64,000 nucleotides of DNA from Metabacillus fastidiosus NBRC 101226 (lineage in GTDB: Bacteria > Bacillota > Bacilli > Bacillales > Bacillaceae). The notes under the pieces were generated by a model, which searched no databases, was not told the origin of the DNA, and saw only the letters and a list, made by a program, of their open reading frames with translations. Both the position numbers and the translations under genes were made by a program. Positions within the stretch are counted from its first letter, which is position 1. Each line of letters begins with the position of its first letter. Where the stretch lies: NCBI RefSeq assembly GCF_001591625.1, contig NZ_BCVG01000008.1, forward strand, positions 16,697 to 80,696, in the 5' to 3' direction. Positions 52,867-62,648 of this stretch are shown here, in pieces.

Positions 52867-53736
52867 TTATTTCATTATATTTATAACACCATTTTTACTT
52901 ACTACATCCAATTTATTTAACCCTTCATCGACAGTCCCTTCTATTGAATTTTTTGCATTTACTGTTTTCTTAAAGTTATTTAAATCAACTGTTATATCAA
53001 ATGAATTACTATTAGCCGTTACTTTTAAAGAAGTCGGAGTTTCTTTATAAGAAATAGTAATATCTCCTGATTTTGTTTCAGTACGTAATGACTCTCCTTC
53101 TATTGTATCTTTCATTACTATTTCACCATCTGTTGAAGTGATTGTTCCTTTGGAACTGAGTACATTTGTAATATAATTATCACCAGCAGCAGAAGTTACA
53201 GTTAATTCCTTGACTGAACTGTTTTCAAGGCTCCATTCCCCATCTTTTGAAATAAAATTGCCTTTCTCCGCTGAAAGTCCTTCTATTTTCCCAGCACCTG
53301 AATCGTTCGAAACGATAATATTTTCAGCCGCTGTATTCATGACTTTTATATCTCCATATGTATTATTCAGTGTAATCTGAGCTAATTTCTTTTTCGGAAT
53401 AGATATAGAAATAGTCCCTTCTTTTCCAAAACTGAATCCACCACTGATCCCTTTTTCATCTTGCTGTTTAACGGTCACCTTCTTCCCTTCATTATTAATT
53501 ATTACAGGATCGTTATTCTTGTCTTTTTGTTTTCCGTCAACTGCAATGATGATGTTTTCAGATTCTGTATTTTGCAGTTCAATATCCCATGATTCGCTGT
53601 TTATTTCTATTTCTTCGATACCGCCCGCTTCAAAAGAAGTTTCTTCTTTAAAATTCTTTTCTCCCGTTTGCTGACATCCTGAAAGCAATCCGCTGACAGC
53701 AATTAATAGAATCGAATTTACTATCCTTTTTTTCAT
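52867..53736 (-). CDS. DUF4097 beta-helix lipoprotein
   Basis: 289 residues: signal peptide with lipobox LLSGC (Cys21), then DUF4097, a right-handed beta-helix with repeated strands (ENIIVSNDSGAGKIEGLSAE, ENSSVKELTVTSAAGDNYIT, TKSGDITISYKETPTSLKVT). It lies 23 bases after the ABC permease gene, so is the last gene of ATPase - permease - lipoprotein. Such proteins often accompany envelope-stress transporters; precise role unknown. Confidence 0.88.
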   Translation of the reverse strand: MKKRIVNSILLIAVSGLLSGCQQTGEKNFKEETSFEAGGIEEIEINSESWDIELQNTESENIIIAVDGKQKDKNNDPVIINNEGKKVTVKQQDEKGISGGFSFGKEGTISISIPKKKLAQITLNNTYGDIKVMNTAAENIIVSNDSGAGKIEGLSAEKGNFISKDGEWSLENSSVKELTVTSAAGDNYITNVLSSKGTITSTDGEIVMKDTIEGESLRTETKSGDITISYKETPTSLKVTANSNSFDITVDLNNFKKTVNAKNSIEGTVDEGLNKLDVVSKNGVINIMK

Positions 53737-53759
53737 TTTAATTCCTCATTTCATATTTT

Positions 53760-54464
53760 TTAAGCTACGTCCGCTTTGTCAATCTTATGATAAGAAAGAT
53801 AAGCAATCCCAAGACCAGATAGACATAATATGATCGGTACTCCAATAAACTGAAACAGACTGACAGAACTATTTCCATCTGAAACGGTTGCGTTAATTAA
53901 AAAACCGATAACAACCGATGACGTAATCGTAGCCGCTGTTGATTTTTTCCTCATTCCAAAATATAAAGGAATCAAGCTGACTCCTGCCATCATAAATGCA
54001 TTAGTCAAAATAGCTGGAACTGTAGCGATGATTTCAGAAATACTGACATCGGCTTCAAAAATCCCTATTATCGGATTTAAGAAAAAAGTTAATAGGCTAA
54101 TAATAAACGTAGCAATAATAATACTGAAAAAACAAAAACAGAAGACGATGAAAAGCTTGGACTGAATGATTTTCTTTCTTTGGACCGGATATGTAAACAA
54201 TAATTGAATTGTTTTATTTCTATATTCTTCAATAACTAAACGAGATAAAATGGCACTCGAAAAAATGATAAATACAATCCTAATAAAAATATTCGTTAAA
54301 GACATGAACCCCTCATAATCTGAGAAGAGTGGTTCACTTTCTCCTTTTGACTCTAAAGCCATAAGAGTAACAGCAGCGAAAATGGATATGATACAAATTA
54401 CTACCCCTTTAAAGTAACTGGATAAGCGGTTTTTTTGCCATTCTAATGTCATCAGTTTATTCAT
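53760..54464 (-). CDS. ABC-2 permease (Bcr/lantibiotic immunity type)
   Basis: About 234 residues, six membrane helices: YFKGVVICIISIFAAVTLMA, FIRIVFIIFSSAILSRLVIE (coupling EEYRNKTIQLLFTYPVQRKK), LFQFIGVPIILCLSGLGIAY. ATG 54464 is eight bases after GGAGG, and overlaps the ATPase stop by 8 bases. Probably exports or removes peptide antibiotics from the membrane. Confidence 0.87.
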   Translation of the reverse strand: MNKLMTLEWQKNRLSSYFKGVVICIISIFAAVTLMALESKGESEPLFSDYEGFMSLTNIFIRIVFIIFSSAILSRLVIEEYRNKTIQLLFTYPVQRKKIIQSKLFIVFCFCFFSIIIATFIISLLTFFLNPIIGIFEADVSISEIIATVPAILTNAFMMAGVSLIPLYFGMRKKSTAATITSSVVIGFLINATVSDGNSSVSLFQFIGVPIILCLSGLGIAYLSYHKIDKADVA

Positions 54465-55380
54465 GTCTGCTGCCTCCATTAATAAGATTAACGAAATACT
54501 CTTCTAAATTATGCTGTTTTTTCTCTATTCTATTTACTGTCACTTCATTTATAATCAGCTCTTTATTTATTTGAGACTGGGAAATATTCTGATCAAAAAT
54601 CCGGATAATATGATCATTTTCTATTTCATATTTTTTCACTGCTAATTGATCTTTTAATACTCGTACAGCGTTTCCTATATGATCTATATCAATTTCAATA
54701 TATTCGGTATTCTCTTTTCTAATTTCCTCCATCCGCACTTCTTTTAATAGTTTCCCATCGTTAATAATACCGATCGTATCTGCGACAGATTCAATTTCTG
54801 AAACGATATGGCTTGAAATTAAGATCGTCATTTCATACTTCTCTTTTAAAAGTAAAAAAAGTTTTCGCATATCCTTAATACCGATTGGGTCAAGTCCATT
54901 AATAGGTTCATCGAGAATAAGAATCTCAGGTCTTGTTACAATTGCCCGTGCAATCCCTAACCGCTGCTTCATTCCTAAAGAAAATTCATGAATCTTTTTA
55001 TCTTCCACCTCTTTCAGACCAACGATTTCTAAAGCTTCTTCTATTAATCCTTTATGAGGGAATCCGATATATTGGCAGTGGAGATTCAGATTTTCCTTTG
55101 CTGTCAGTCTGTCATAAAAGACAGGATATTCAATAATACTTCCTACTTTCTTTAAGTATTGATAAGACGTCGGGGAAATGATCTCATTTAATACAAGGAT
55201 TTCACCGGAAGTTGGCTTTACTAAATTTAAAATCATTTTCATAATCGTTGTTTTTCCAGCTCCATTCGGTCCTAAAAATCCGTAAATCTCTCTCTTATTC
55301 ACTGTCATATTAACATTAGAAACTATTTTCTTTCCTTTAAATTCCTTATTTAACTCATTAATTTGAATAATTGGTTCCAT
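54457..55380 (-). CDS. ABC transporter ATPase (BcrA type)
   Basis: 307 residues: Walker A GPNGAGKTTIMKM, signature EFSLGMKQRLGIARAI, Walker B EILILDEPINGLDP, switch His in LISSHIVSEIES. SLGMKQRL is typical of bacitracin/lantibiotic immunity ATPases. First gene of the unit, divergent from the response regulator with about 118 bases between, so the two-component system probably controls it. Confidence 0.93.
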   Translation of the reverse strand: MEPIIQINELNKEFKGKKIVSNVNMTVNKREIYGFLGPNGAGKTTIMKMILNLVKPTSGEILVLNEIISPTSYQYLKKVGSIIEYPVFYDRLTAKENLNLHCQYIGFPHKGLIEEALEIVGLKEVEDKKIHEFSLGMKQRLGIARAIVTRPEILILDEPINGLDPIGIKDMRKLFLLLKEKYEMTILISSHIVSEIESVADTIGIINDGKLLKEVRMEEIRKENTEYIEIDIDHIGNAVRVLKDQLAVKKYEIENDHIIRIFDQNISQSQINKELIINEVTVNRIEKKQHNLEEYFVNLINGGSRHE

Positions 55381-55498
55381 TGTTTTCCTCCCTGTTTTGC
55401 ATTGATGTGTTAAACTAAGTGTAACGAATGAAAGTAAAAGGAAAGTAAACTCAAAGGAAAATGTTTATATAGAGAAAATAAAATGAGGGAAAATCGAA

Positions 55499-56218
55499 GT
55501 GGAATCTGCAAAAATATTAATAATAGATGATGAAATTGGTCTTTTGAAACTATTAGAAATTACGTTAAGAAAAGAGAATTTTGTAAATATAGACACCGCA
55601 TCAACTGGGAAAGATGCGCTCCGTCTCGTGCAGGAAAAAGAATACGATATTATTTTGCTTGATATTATGCTTCCAGATATAAGCGGATTTGAACTATGTA
55701 CAGAAATACGAAAAAACACGAATACACCGATTATTTTTATTAGTGCCCGTTCTACAGACTTTGATAAATTAACGGGACTCGGAATAGGCGGCGATGATTA
55801 TATTACAAAACCTTTTAATATTTTAGAAGTCGTGGCACGGATAAAAGTGATCCTCCGCCGTCAGAAAATGTACGAGAGTCCTAAGCAGAAAAATAATTTA
55901 TATAATTACGGCTACTTTATGCTCAACATGGAATCGGCCATATTAACAGTGAAAAATCAGCTAGTAGAATGTACAGCAAAAGAACTGGAACTGCTTCATT
56001 TCTTTTGTAAAAACCCGAATCGTATTTTCACAAAGGCTCAAATCTACGAATTAGTATGGGGAAATGATGTGTTTGGAGAAGAAAAAACAGTGACGATTCA
56101 TATATCCAAGCTAAGGAAGAAACTTGGTGATGATACGAGGAAATCAAAAATCATCATTAATTTAAGGGGAATCGGTTATAAATTTATCCCTCCGAATGAG
56201 GAGTTTATATGCGAATAA
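55499..56218 (+). CDS. OmpR family response regulator
   Basis: 239 residues. Receiver with phospho-acceptor Asp55 (IILLDIMLPD), acid pair near 11-12, Lys in DYITKPFN; then an OmpR winged helix (ECTAKELELLHFFCKNPNRI, VTIHISKLRKKLGD, INLRGIGYKF). The start is GTG after GAGGG. The kinase gene overlaps by 10 bases. Regulates most likely the divergent ABC unit. Confidence 0.93.
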   Translation: MESAKILIIDDEIGLLKLLEITLRKENFVNIDTASTGKDALRLVQEKEYDIILLDIMLPDISGFELCTEIRKNTNTPIIFISARSTDFDKLTGLGIGGDDYITKPFNILEVVARIKVILRRQKMYESPKQKNNLYNYGYFMLNMESAILTVKNQLVECTAKELELLHFFCKNPNRIFTKAQIYELVWGNDVFGEEKTVTIHISKLRKKLGDDTRKSKIIINLRGIGYKFIPPNEEFICE

Positions 56219-57303
56219 AAACCCGGTTTACTGTCCATTTAGCATTGGGACTTGTGTTTTGGATGTTTGCAACTGGTTTTAGTATTCTTTTTATTGTTGA
56301 AGGCATTCTTCCTTTTCTAAATATTATTGTCAGTACAGATGATGAAGGTCTGCTTGTATTATGGATTTCTATTATTATCACAATTATTTGTATTGGCTTG
56401 TTTGGATGGTATTTTGGTGGTCCAATCGGATTTATAATGATTTGGATTCATCAGCTTTCACAAGAAAACTATGAACCTCCTGTAAGTTTGCAAAAAATTT
56501 ATAATCGAAAAGGAAAACTTCACTTCCGCTACCTTTTATATAAAGAAGTACTCCAGCATCTTCAGTCATTAGCTGTAAAATTGCAAGCTTCTGAGATAGA
56601 AAGAGAAAGAATAGAGAATGCGAAACAAGAATGGATCGCTGGTATTTCACATGATTTAAAGACACCTTTAACATATATAACTGGCTACTCTACCCTTTTA
56701 TTAAATGATCAATATGAATGGTCAAAAGAAGAAACTCGTTCTTTCTTACAGGAAATCGATCATAAAGGGAAGCATATGGAGGAATTAATTCAAGATTTAA
56801 GCCTCGTATTACACGGAGGTGCTTTACCTCTGCATAAGACGAGTCAGGATTTAGTGGAATTTGCAAAAAGAGTTGTTGCTAATATTAGTAATAATCCGCA
56901 GGCAAGCAATTACAAATTGTATTTCGAAACAGACATACCTGTTATTCCTATAGAATTTGATAAGAAATTCATGGAGCGTATTTTACAAAACATTCTCATG
57001 AATTGTATTGTACATAATCCTGAAAATACTGATGTGTACTTAAAAATTGCTGAAAGTAATGAAAATGCTATTATTCATATTATAGATAATGGTGTTGGCA
57101 TGCCTGCTCATATAGTGGAAAATCTCTTTCAACAATATTACCGTGGAACGACGACTGATGTTTCTTCAGATGGAACCGGGCTTGGAATGGCGATTGTTTA
57201 TAAACTTGTTCATGCTCATAATGGCACAATCTCCGTTAAGAGTGAACTTTCTAAAGGAACATCATTTGAAATAATATTACCGAAAAAGGGACATTTACAA
57301 TAA
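56209..57303 (+). CDS. Sensor histidine kinase
   Basis: 364 residues. Two membrane helices (about 8-32 and 49-70) with a short outside loop, so it is an intramembrane-sensing type. DHp with His148 (AGISHDLKTPLTYITGYSTL), HATPase motifs NILMNCIVHNPENT, IIDNGVGMP and GTGLGMAIVYKL. It overlaps the response regulator. Stimulus probably membrane-active antibiotics. Confidence 0.92.
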   Translation: MRIKTRFTVHLALGLVFWMFATGFSILFIVEGILPFLNIIVSTDDEGLLVLWISIIITIICIGLFGWYFGGPIGFIMIWIHQLSQENYEPPVSLQKIYNRKGKLHFRYLLYKEVLQHLQSLAVKLQASEIERERIENAKQEWIAGISHDLKTPLTYITGYSTLLLNDQYEWSKEETRSFLQEIDHKGKHMEELIQDLSLVLHGGALPLHKTSQDLVEFAKRVVANISNNPQASNYKLYFETDIPVIPIEFDKKFMERILQNILMNCIVHNPENTDVYLKIAESNENAIIHIIDNGVGMPAHIVENLFQQYYRGTTTDVSSDGTGLGMAIVYKLVHAHNGTISVKSELSKGTSFEIILPKKGHLQ

Positions 57304-57320
57304 AATGTCCTCTTCTGCAT

Positions 57321-57809
57321 TTAAAGCTTAGAGATAGGAGAAATCCTGTCTCCGATCTTAAAGAGAACCGGAATAAATGATAACAAAACAGCACCGACAA
57401 CCACTGTAGAAATGATTAATTCTTTTATTGAAAACATATCATTTGCGAGCATATATTGAATAATAAAAGAGTTGATTGGGATATTTAGTAATATGCCCGT
57501 CGCAAGTCCTAGAGCGTATTTCCTCATAATAATTGTTAACAAGAGGTGCGGGAAAATGGCATTAAAAATCATAGAACCTAAAAATCCGGTAAAAACCCAT
57601 TTCACAATATCGGACTGTGGAAAAATTAAATAATAAAAAGAGGATAAATAAGCTAAAGAAGTTATAACAATGATGGCAAAATAAAACTCATTCGATTTAA
57701 CTGCTTTGTGAAATTTTGAAGCTCCTTTTGACCATTCAGGCAGCCAAATTGTTTCCTCAATATTATGTAATGTAATAGCAAAACAAAAGAATAATACAAA
57801 ATACTCCAA
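57321..57809 (-). CDS. HXXEE domain membrane protein
   Basis: 162 residues, four to five membrane helices. The defining motif HNIEE is at about 15-19 (FAITLHNIEETIWLPEW), with a second His in IFPHLLLTIIMRKYA. The family function is unknown. The start is TTG, seven bases after AGGAGGG. Converges with the kinase gene. Confidence 0.85.
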   Translation of the reverse strand: MEYFVLFFCFAITLHNIEETIWLPEWSKGASKFHKAVKSNEFYFAIIVITSLAYLSSFYYLIFPQSDIVKWVFTGFLGSMIFNAIFPHLLLTIIMRKYALGLATGILLNIPINSFIIQYMLANDMFSIKELIISTVVVGAVLLSFIPVLFKIGDRISPISKL

Positions 57810-58785
57810 TGATTATCCCTCCTCTAAAACTATTCTTTTATTAAATAATCTCTTCCACCTCTATTGTATAATAAGTTAATTGAGTAAAATTGGAATTTAT
57901 CCATATTGTTGATGATCATTTCGGAAATATTATATTTATAATAAAGTATAAACCCGTGATTTTTCTCCTTTTGATCTATATTTAAAATGTTAATACATGG
58001 AAAATTAGTGCGAATTTGTCCGGATAAGCCGAATCTTTAAAAAATCGGAAACATCCGATCATTTTAAAATTGGAAATGAATGAAAAACAGAGAAAATTTG
58101 AGAATTTCTATGAAAACTTAGTATGATATTCGTTTTCATGCTTCTTGTTTTCGTTTTCATTTAACATGTTGCCGTTTTCAGTGACGTTGTTTAAAAAGCA
58201 ATTATACATGATAATAAAGATAACAAATATGAAATGGAGGAAATATAAATGAAGAAACTTACACACGCTGTAAATGAATTCACAAAAATATGGACTAAGC
58301 GTCATATGATCGAATTACAAAACCAGCCAATTCACCGAAAAAAATAAAGGAATTGTTTCTTCTTTCTATTCATGCTTCTAATCAAATCCACAAACATTTC
58401 TCATTTTAAAGATAAGCTTTTAAATCCCCAATATTATAAACCTTCATCCGTTTGTGGATTTCCCTTTTGATCTGGATACATTTCTTATCAACTTCTTATT
58501 CTAATTAGAATATTCTAGCAATCTTCTCCTCCTTTCTCTTCTATAAATCTCCTTTTTTATTCATTATTTTCTTGTGTCGCTGAGAGCCTCTCTAGCAAAA
58601 TGAATGACCAATGGTATTAGAAAAGAAAAATAAATGCGTCAGAATGTCAATCTCCGACACTGTAAAAAACTCAATTTTTAGTGAAATTTATTAAATATTC
58701 TATGATATACTATAAGTAAAGATAATTATGCCTTATCTTTACTTTACATAATAAAATTATTATCAATTAATATAGGAGATTTTAG
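57810..58785. other. Gene-poor spacer of 1 kb around a 32-residue ORF
   Basis: Contains the possible small gene at 58249-58347 and otherwise AT-rich DNA. I see no hairpin terminator, attachment repeat or gene remnant that I can name. The last 100 bases hold the promoter of the tyrosine recombinase gene. Confidence 0.4.
58249..58347 (+). CDS. Possible small basic protein, 32 residues
   Basis: MKKLTHAVNEFTKIWTKRHM then IELQNQPIHRKK. ATGGAGGAAATATAA precedes the ATG, a strong site, and a GATAAT box lies about 33 bases earlier. Basic and amphipathic. Not recognised. Existence supported by translation signal only. Confidence 0.45.
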   Translation: MKKLTHAVNEFTKIWTKRHMIELQNQPIHRKK

Positions 58786-59901
58786 ATGGATAACTTAATG
58801 GTCTTACATGAGTTAACGAGTGAACAATATTTAACACAGCTGCAAAATAAATTAGAAGATCGACACTTACTTGATGAACATAGAAATTTATCATTGGAGA
58901 ACAGCACCGAGAAAGAATTTTTAGAATGGTTTTTTCTGGAGAAAATCTTTACAGCAGATAAGCAACTCTCCCCTCATACAATTAAGGCGTATCGTTCTGA
59001 TGCAAAAACATTGCTGACTTTTTTATTAGAGCATTCCCTCTCACTTCGGGATATCGGTTTTCCAGAAGTGAAAGCTTATAATAAATATATAAAGGAAAAA
59101 TATGCTGCTAAATCTGCAATAAGGAAATTGGAGTTTTTTAGAAGATTATTAGACTTCGGATATGAAACGAAATTTTATAAAGCGCATCTCTCCACTTGGA
59201 TCTCTAAACCTGTATCAAAAAAAGGGCACTATATAATAGAAGAAACTCGTCAAGAAAATGCACAAACTCGTGTTCAAGTACGGGAATTAAATCAAAGAGA
59301 TGCCGAATATGTCATCTCCTTCTTTCCGAAAATTGTGAAAGCAAACCGGAATCGTGAACAATTGGAAAAGCGGAATTTACTTATCGGCTACCTCCTTTAT
59401 ACGACAGGTCTTCGCGCGAGTGAACTATTAAGTTTGAACTGGGGAAGTTTCCGCTACAATCGTCAAGGTTATCTTTTTGCTGATGTTATCGGAAAAGGAA
59501 ATAAACCGCGGACGATTCCAGTAAAAGAGGAAACAGAGAAATTATTATTAGATTATAGACGAAGTATTGGAGAGTCTGTTGAAATAGATCCGGCAGATAC
59601 TACTCCACTATTTTTCGCTTTATATAATAAGCAAGATTACGAACATAAAAAACGATTATCCTACCCTGCTCTTTATAAAATTGTAAAAGAAGCAGTGAAT
59701 TTAGCTGGAAAGCATTCAAAAGTCTCTCCTCACTGGTTCCGTCACACATTTGTGACGATGCTGCTTGAAAGTGATGTCCCGCTCGCAGTCGTAAAAGACT
59801 GGGCAGGCCACTCGGATATTTCGACGACGAATATGTACTTGGAACGTATAAATCAGGATAATGCGTATGTTCATTTAAGTAAGGTTAATCTATTTAGATG
59901 A
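58786..59901 (+). CDS. Tyrosine recombinase (XerS-like)
   Basis: 371 residues. N-terminal SAM-like core-binding domain (about 40-140, LSPHTIKAYRSDAKTLLTFL), catalytic Arg210 (TTGLRASELL), Lys237 (GKGNK), His316 and Arg319 (PHWFRHTF), His342 (GHSD) and nucleophile Tyr351 (NMYLERI): a full active site. Length is greater than XerC/XerD (about 300), similar to stand-alone Firmicute recombinases of the XerS kind. No phage, transposon or oriT genes lie beside it. Could be a chromosome-resolution enzyme or a remnant of an element. Confidence 0.9.
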   Translation: MDNLMVLHELTSEQYLTQLQNKLEDRHLLDEHRNLSLENSTEKEFLEWFFLEKIFTADKQLSPHTIKAYRSDAKTLLTFLLEHSLSLRDIGFPEVKAYNKYIKEKYAAKSAIRKLEFFRRLLDFGYETKFYKAHLSTWISKPVSKKGHYIIEETRQENAQTRVQVRELNQRDAEYVISFFPKIVKANRNREQLEKRNLLIGYLLYTTGLRASELLSLNWGSFRYNRQGYLFADVIGKGNKPRTIPVKEETEKLLLDYRRSIGESVEIDPADTTPLFFALYNKQDYEHKKRLSYPALYKIVKEAVNLAGKHSKVSPHWFRHTFVTMLLESDVPLAVVKDWAGHSDISTTNMYLERINQDNAYVHLSKVNLFR

Positions 59902-59916
59902 TGTTAGAAATTAAAA

Positions 59917-59953
59917 CTCCGTATAATTATTTTGAATATCTAATTATACGGAG
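59917..59953 (+). terminator. Terminator after the recombinase gene
   Basis: A 13-bp perfect stem CTCCGTATAATTA / TAATTATACGGAG, then TTTT. Confidence 0.85.
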
Positions 59954-60012
59954 GAATTTTAATAATGAACAGGTTGAACAAGGAACTATTCAATATTCTA
60001 TGTAATAGGTGA

Positions 60013-60408
60013 TTAAACAGATGAATGTTTCTTTCGATTTTTCACTAATAAAATGATAGAACATATAACACTTCCAGTAATACTCACAATGATGTTGAAT
60101 TTTAAAATCAACATAGCAATTGCATAAGATTCATAATCAGGACTTCGAAGACCTTCATAAGAACTTAGAACAACCCCTAATACACTAGAAATAAGAATAA
60201 GAAAAAAATTGGGTATAAAATAGGAATTAGTTTTTCTTGATGCAATCCAATAATTTATTCCAAGTAATATGAATGGCGTAATTAGTGAAAATAAAAATTG
60301 AGTAACAAAAGCTAAATCATTATAACTTGTATATTGTAAGGAAAGGAGTAAAGAATGAATGACTATCACAGGAAATACATTCATTACTATTAGTTTAAGT
60401 ATTCGCAT
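60013..60408 (-). CDS. Small four-helix membrane protein
   Basis: 131 residues, four hydrophobic helices (FPVIVIHSLLLSLQY, LFSLITPFILLGINYWIA, FFLILISSVLGVVLSSY, IIVSITGSVICSIILLV) and a basic tail (KNRKKHSSV). Not recognised. GAGGTGATATA precedes the ATG. Confidence 0.7.
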   Translation of the reverse strand: MRILKLIVMNVFPVIVIHSLLLSLQYTSYNDLAFVTQFLFSLITPFILLGINYWIASRKTNSYFIPNFFLILISSVLGVVLSSYEGLRSPDYESYAIAMLILKFNIIVSITGSVICSIILLVKNRKKHSSV

Positions 60409-60606
60409 TATATCACCTCTTCAGTATTTATTTTTCACTTTAGAATGACTATACCGCTGAACCTGACTTAATCTTAATAAACTCGAATGTTTGTTCTTTT
60501 TTATTATAGCAAGATTTCCGACAGGCATCCAATATCAACATTATTCTTTAACAGAGCCTAAAATGAAGAAGCTTTCCATAGTTAGTTAATATGGATGTAA
60601 TCAAAA

Positions 60607-60630
60607 AAATCCTGCATTAATACAGGATTT
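60607..60630 (-). terminator. Terminator of amtB
   Basis: Stem AAATCCTG / CAGGATTT with a T run on the minus strand. Confidence 0.8.
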
Positions 60631-60660
60631 TAATCAATCTTTATTCGTTATCACAGTCTC

Positions 60661-61962
60661 TTACCCTTTTTGTTCCGAGAAAAAAGAAACCTTTTTTTCT
60701 TTTATGTTAGTCACTTTATCTTTATAAAACACTTCCGGATAACCATAGCTTCCATGCTCACTTATATCTAAGCCTGCTGCCTCTTCTTCCGCACTTACAC
60801 GTAAGCCATTTAAACCTTTTTTAATTATTATTAAAATGATAAAGGATACAGTAAATGCATAAACACTAGATACTACTACTCCCGTCAATTGTACACCTAA
60901 CTGTTCGAAGCCTCCTCCGTAAAATAGTCCTGGTTTACCTACTGTCGCAAGCTCCGGTGTTGCAAAAAATCCTGTTGATAATGTTCCCCATATTCCGGCT
61001 GTCCCATGAACAGATAAAGCGAATATTGGATCATCGATTTTTTTCTTTTCAAAAAATCTTGCACTGTAAAAGACGAGTATTCCAGCTATAAATCCAATAA
61101 CAACGGCCGCCCATGTGTCAACGAATGCACAAGATGCAGTTATGGCAACAAGTCCTGCTAAAGCACCATTTAGCATCGTTGATACATCAGATTTTCCTAA
61201 AACGAGCCAAGAAATAATAAGTGCTGCTACGGTACCGGCTGCTGCAGCTAAATTTGTGTTAATAGCTACAAAGCCGAAGAAACCTTTGTCAACTGATAAA
61301 GTACTGCCTGCATTAAATCCAAACCATCCGATCCATAAAATTAATACACCTAATGCCGTATAAACTTGATTATGCCCATAAATATTATTTGTGGAACCGT
61401 CTCTATTGTATTTTCCGATACGTGGTTTTAAAATAAGTGTCGCGGCAAATGCTGCCATAGCACCTGTTAGATGTACAACGGTTGAACCGGCGAAATCTTG
61501 TTTACCATGCTCCGCTAACCAGCCGCCACCCCAAATCCAATGCGCCACTACAGGATAAACAAGTGCAGAAAATAGAGCTGTGAAAACTAAGTAAACAGAT
61601 AATTTAGCACGTTCAGCAAATCCACCCAGTGCGATTGTAATTGAAATTCCGGCAAACGCAAGCTGAAAGAGGAAAAATATAGAGGTTGAAAGATTCATCC
61701 CTTCTATTTCATATCCCGAATAAAAGAAATGTGAAAGACCAATTAGAAAATTTGCATGATCCCCGAAAATAAATCCAAAACCAACTGCCCAAAATGCTAA
61801 GGAAGCAAGCCCAAACGTAAAAATTGTCTTACCAGCAATATGACCGGCATTTTTCATACGTGTCGATCCAGCCTCAAGTAAAATAAACCCCCCCATCATA
61901 AAGATAACTAAAATTGTACTTAACATAACCCATAAGCTATTCATCAAAAATATTGTGTTCAT
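60661..61962 (-). CDS. amtB: Ammonium transporter (Amt/NrgA)
   Basis: About 433 residues, eleven membrane helices. Twin-His residues in TVVHLTGAMAAFAATLIL and LSVHGTAGIWGTLSTGFFAT, the selectivity segment FWAVGFGFIFGDH and LLEAGSTRMKNAGH. Imports ammonium. ATG 61962 is eight bases after AAGGAGAG; two earlier in-frame ATGs are less likely. There is no glnK gene next to it, unlike in B. subtilis nrgAB. Probably induced under nitrogen limitation, though no regulator box was identified. Confidence 0.94.
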   Translation of the reverse strand: MNTIFLMNSLWVMLSTILVIFMMGGFILLEAGSTRMKNAGHIAGKTIFTFGLASLAFWAVGFGFIFGDHANFLIGLSHFFYSGYEIEGMNLSTSIFFLFQLAFAGISITIALGGFAERAKLSVYLVFTALFSALVYPVVAHWIWGGGWLAEHGKQDFAGSTVVHLTGAMAAFAATLILKPRIGKYNRDGSTNNIYGHNQVYTALGVLILWIGWFGFNAGSTLSVDKGFFGFVAINTNLAAAAGTVAALIISWLVLGKSDVSTMLNGALAGLVAITASCAFVDTWAAVVIGFIAGILVFYSARFFEKKKIDDPIFALSVHGTAGIWGTLSTGFFATPELATVGKPGLFYGGGFEQLGVQLTGVVVSSVYAFTVSFIILIIIKKGLNGLRVSAEEEAAGLDISEHGSYGYPEVFYKDKVTNIKEKKVSFFSEQKG

Positions 61963-62188
61963 TGATCTTCTCTCCTTTATATTCATTATTTTTCTTTGTC
62001 TCCTGTTTTCATCATATGTCGGATTGATCAATCTAAATAATATATGTATTAGATCGAATTAATCTCATTTTGAGAAGAATAATATTTATAAATGCTTAAC
62101 CATCTTGTTTTTTATTATGTTAGATGATCTGAAATCTTGTTTGAAAATAAGATATTTATATAAAAGAAAGGTTCAGTCTCATTAAAAA

Positions 62189-62227
62189 AGAGTATGTTTT
62201 GATCTAATATCAATCAAAACATACTCT
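62189..62227. terminator. 15-bp hairpin matching 31937-31975
   Basis: AGAGTATGTTTTGAT and ATCAAAACATACTCT, nine-base loop. Same stem as the 31.9-kb hairpin except one pair changed C-G to T-A. Confidence 0.65.
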
Positions 62228-62237
62228 TCCTGTTTCA

Positions 62238-62299
62238 TATAAAGTCCATTTTAAGTAGTTAAGAAGATTTTCAAATGACGGCCCTTCTTAACTGCTTTT
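62238..62299 (-). repeat. Hairpin-tail intergenic repeat, copy M
   Basis: Minus strand: AGTTAAGAAG hairpin with CTTCTTAACT, then ACTTAAAATGGACTTTAT. Tail truncated. It lies 3' of the 77-residue protein. Confidence 0.55.
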
Positions 62300-62303
62300 T
62301 AAT

Positions 62304-62537
62304 CTAATCACTGAAATTTTCCAATAAAAAATCTATCTCATCAGTACCATAATAGTTTCCATCACTAATGAACTTTTCAATCTCTACTGTACCATTCTCC
62401 ATAAATTCAATTTCCCAACGTTGTCCTGGAACTGCTACTTCAACCATAATAGCTTCATTTCTAACTTTATTTAGCTTGTAAAATATATTATTGTTCTCTA
62501 ATTTATTAAGAAAGTTGATTAACTTTTTTAATCCCAT
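62304..62537 (-). CDS. Small acidic protein, immunity-like
   Basis: About 77 residues: LKKLINFLNKLENNNIFYKL, NKVRNEAIMVEVAVPGQRWE, IEFMENGTVEIEKFISDGNY and a final acidic helix. This alpha-beta pattern, ending DEIDFLLENFS, is seen in small proteins near contact-dependent toxins; by-eye only. ATG 62537 follows GAGGTG. One-gene unit bounded by repeats M and J. Confidence 0.62.
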   Translation of the reverse strand: MGLKKLINFLNKLENNNIFYKLNKVRNEAIMVEVAVPGQRWEIEFMENGTVEIEKFISDGNYYGTDEIDFLLENFSD

Positions 62538-62570
62538 AAAATCACCTCTGTAACTATTTAATAACAATCA

Positions 62571-62635
62571 ACTTAGTTAACATAAATCGCATTGTTAGCA
62601 GCAAAAAAAGGATCTTTTGATGGAAAATCCTTTTC
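62571..62635 (-). repeat. Hairpin-tail intergenic repeat, copy J
   Basis: Minus strand: AAAAGGATTTTCCAT / AAAAGATCCTTTTTTT hairpin, then CTAACAATGCGATTTATG and TTAACTAAGTTGATTG. Located 3' of the GNAT gene. Confidence 0.75.
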
Positions 62636-62648
62636 ATTATTTATTGAC

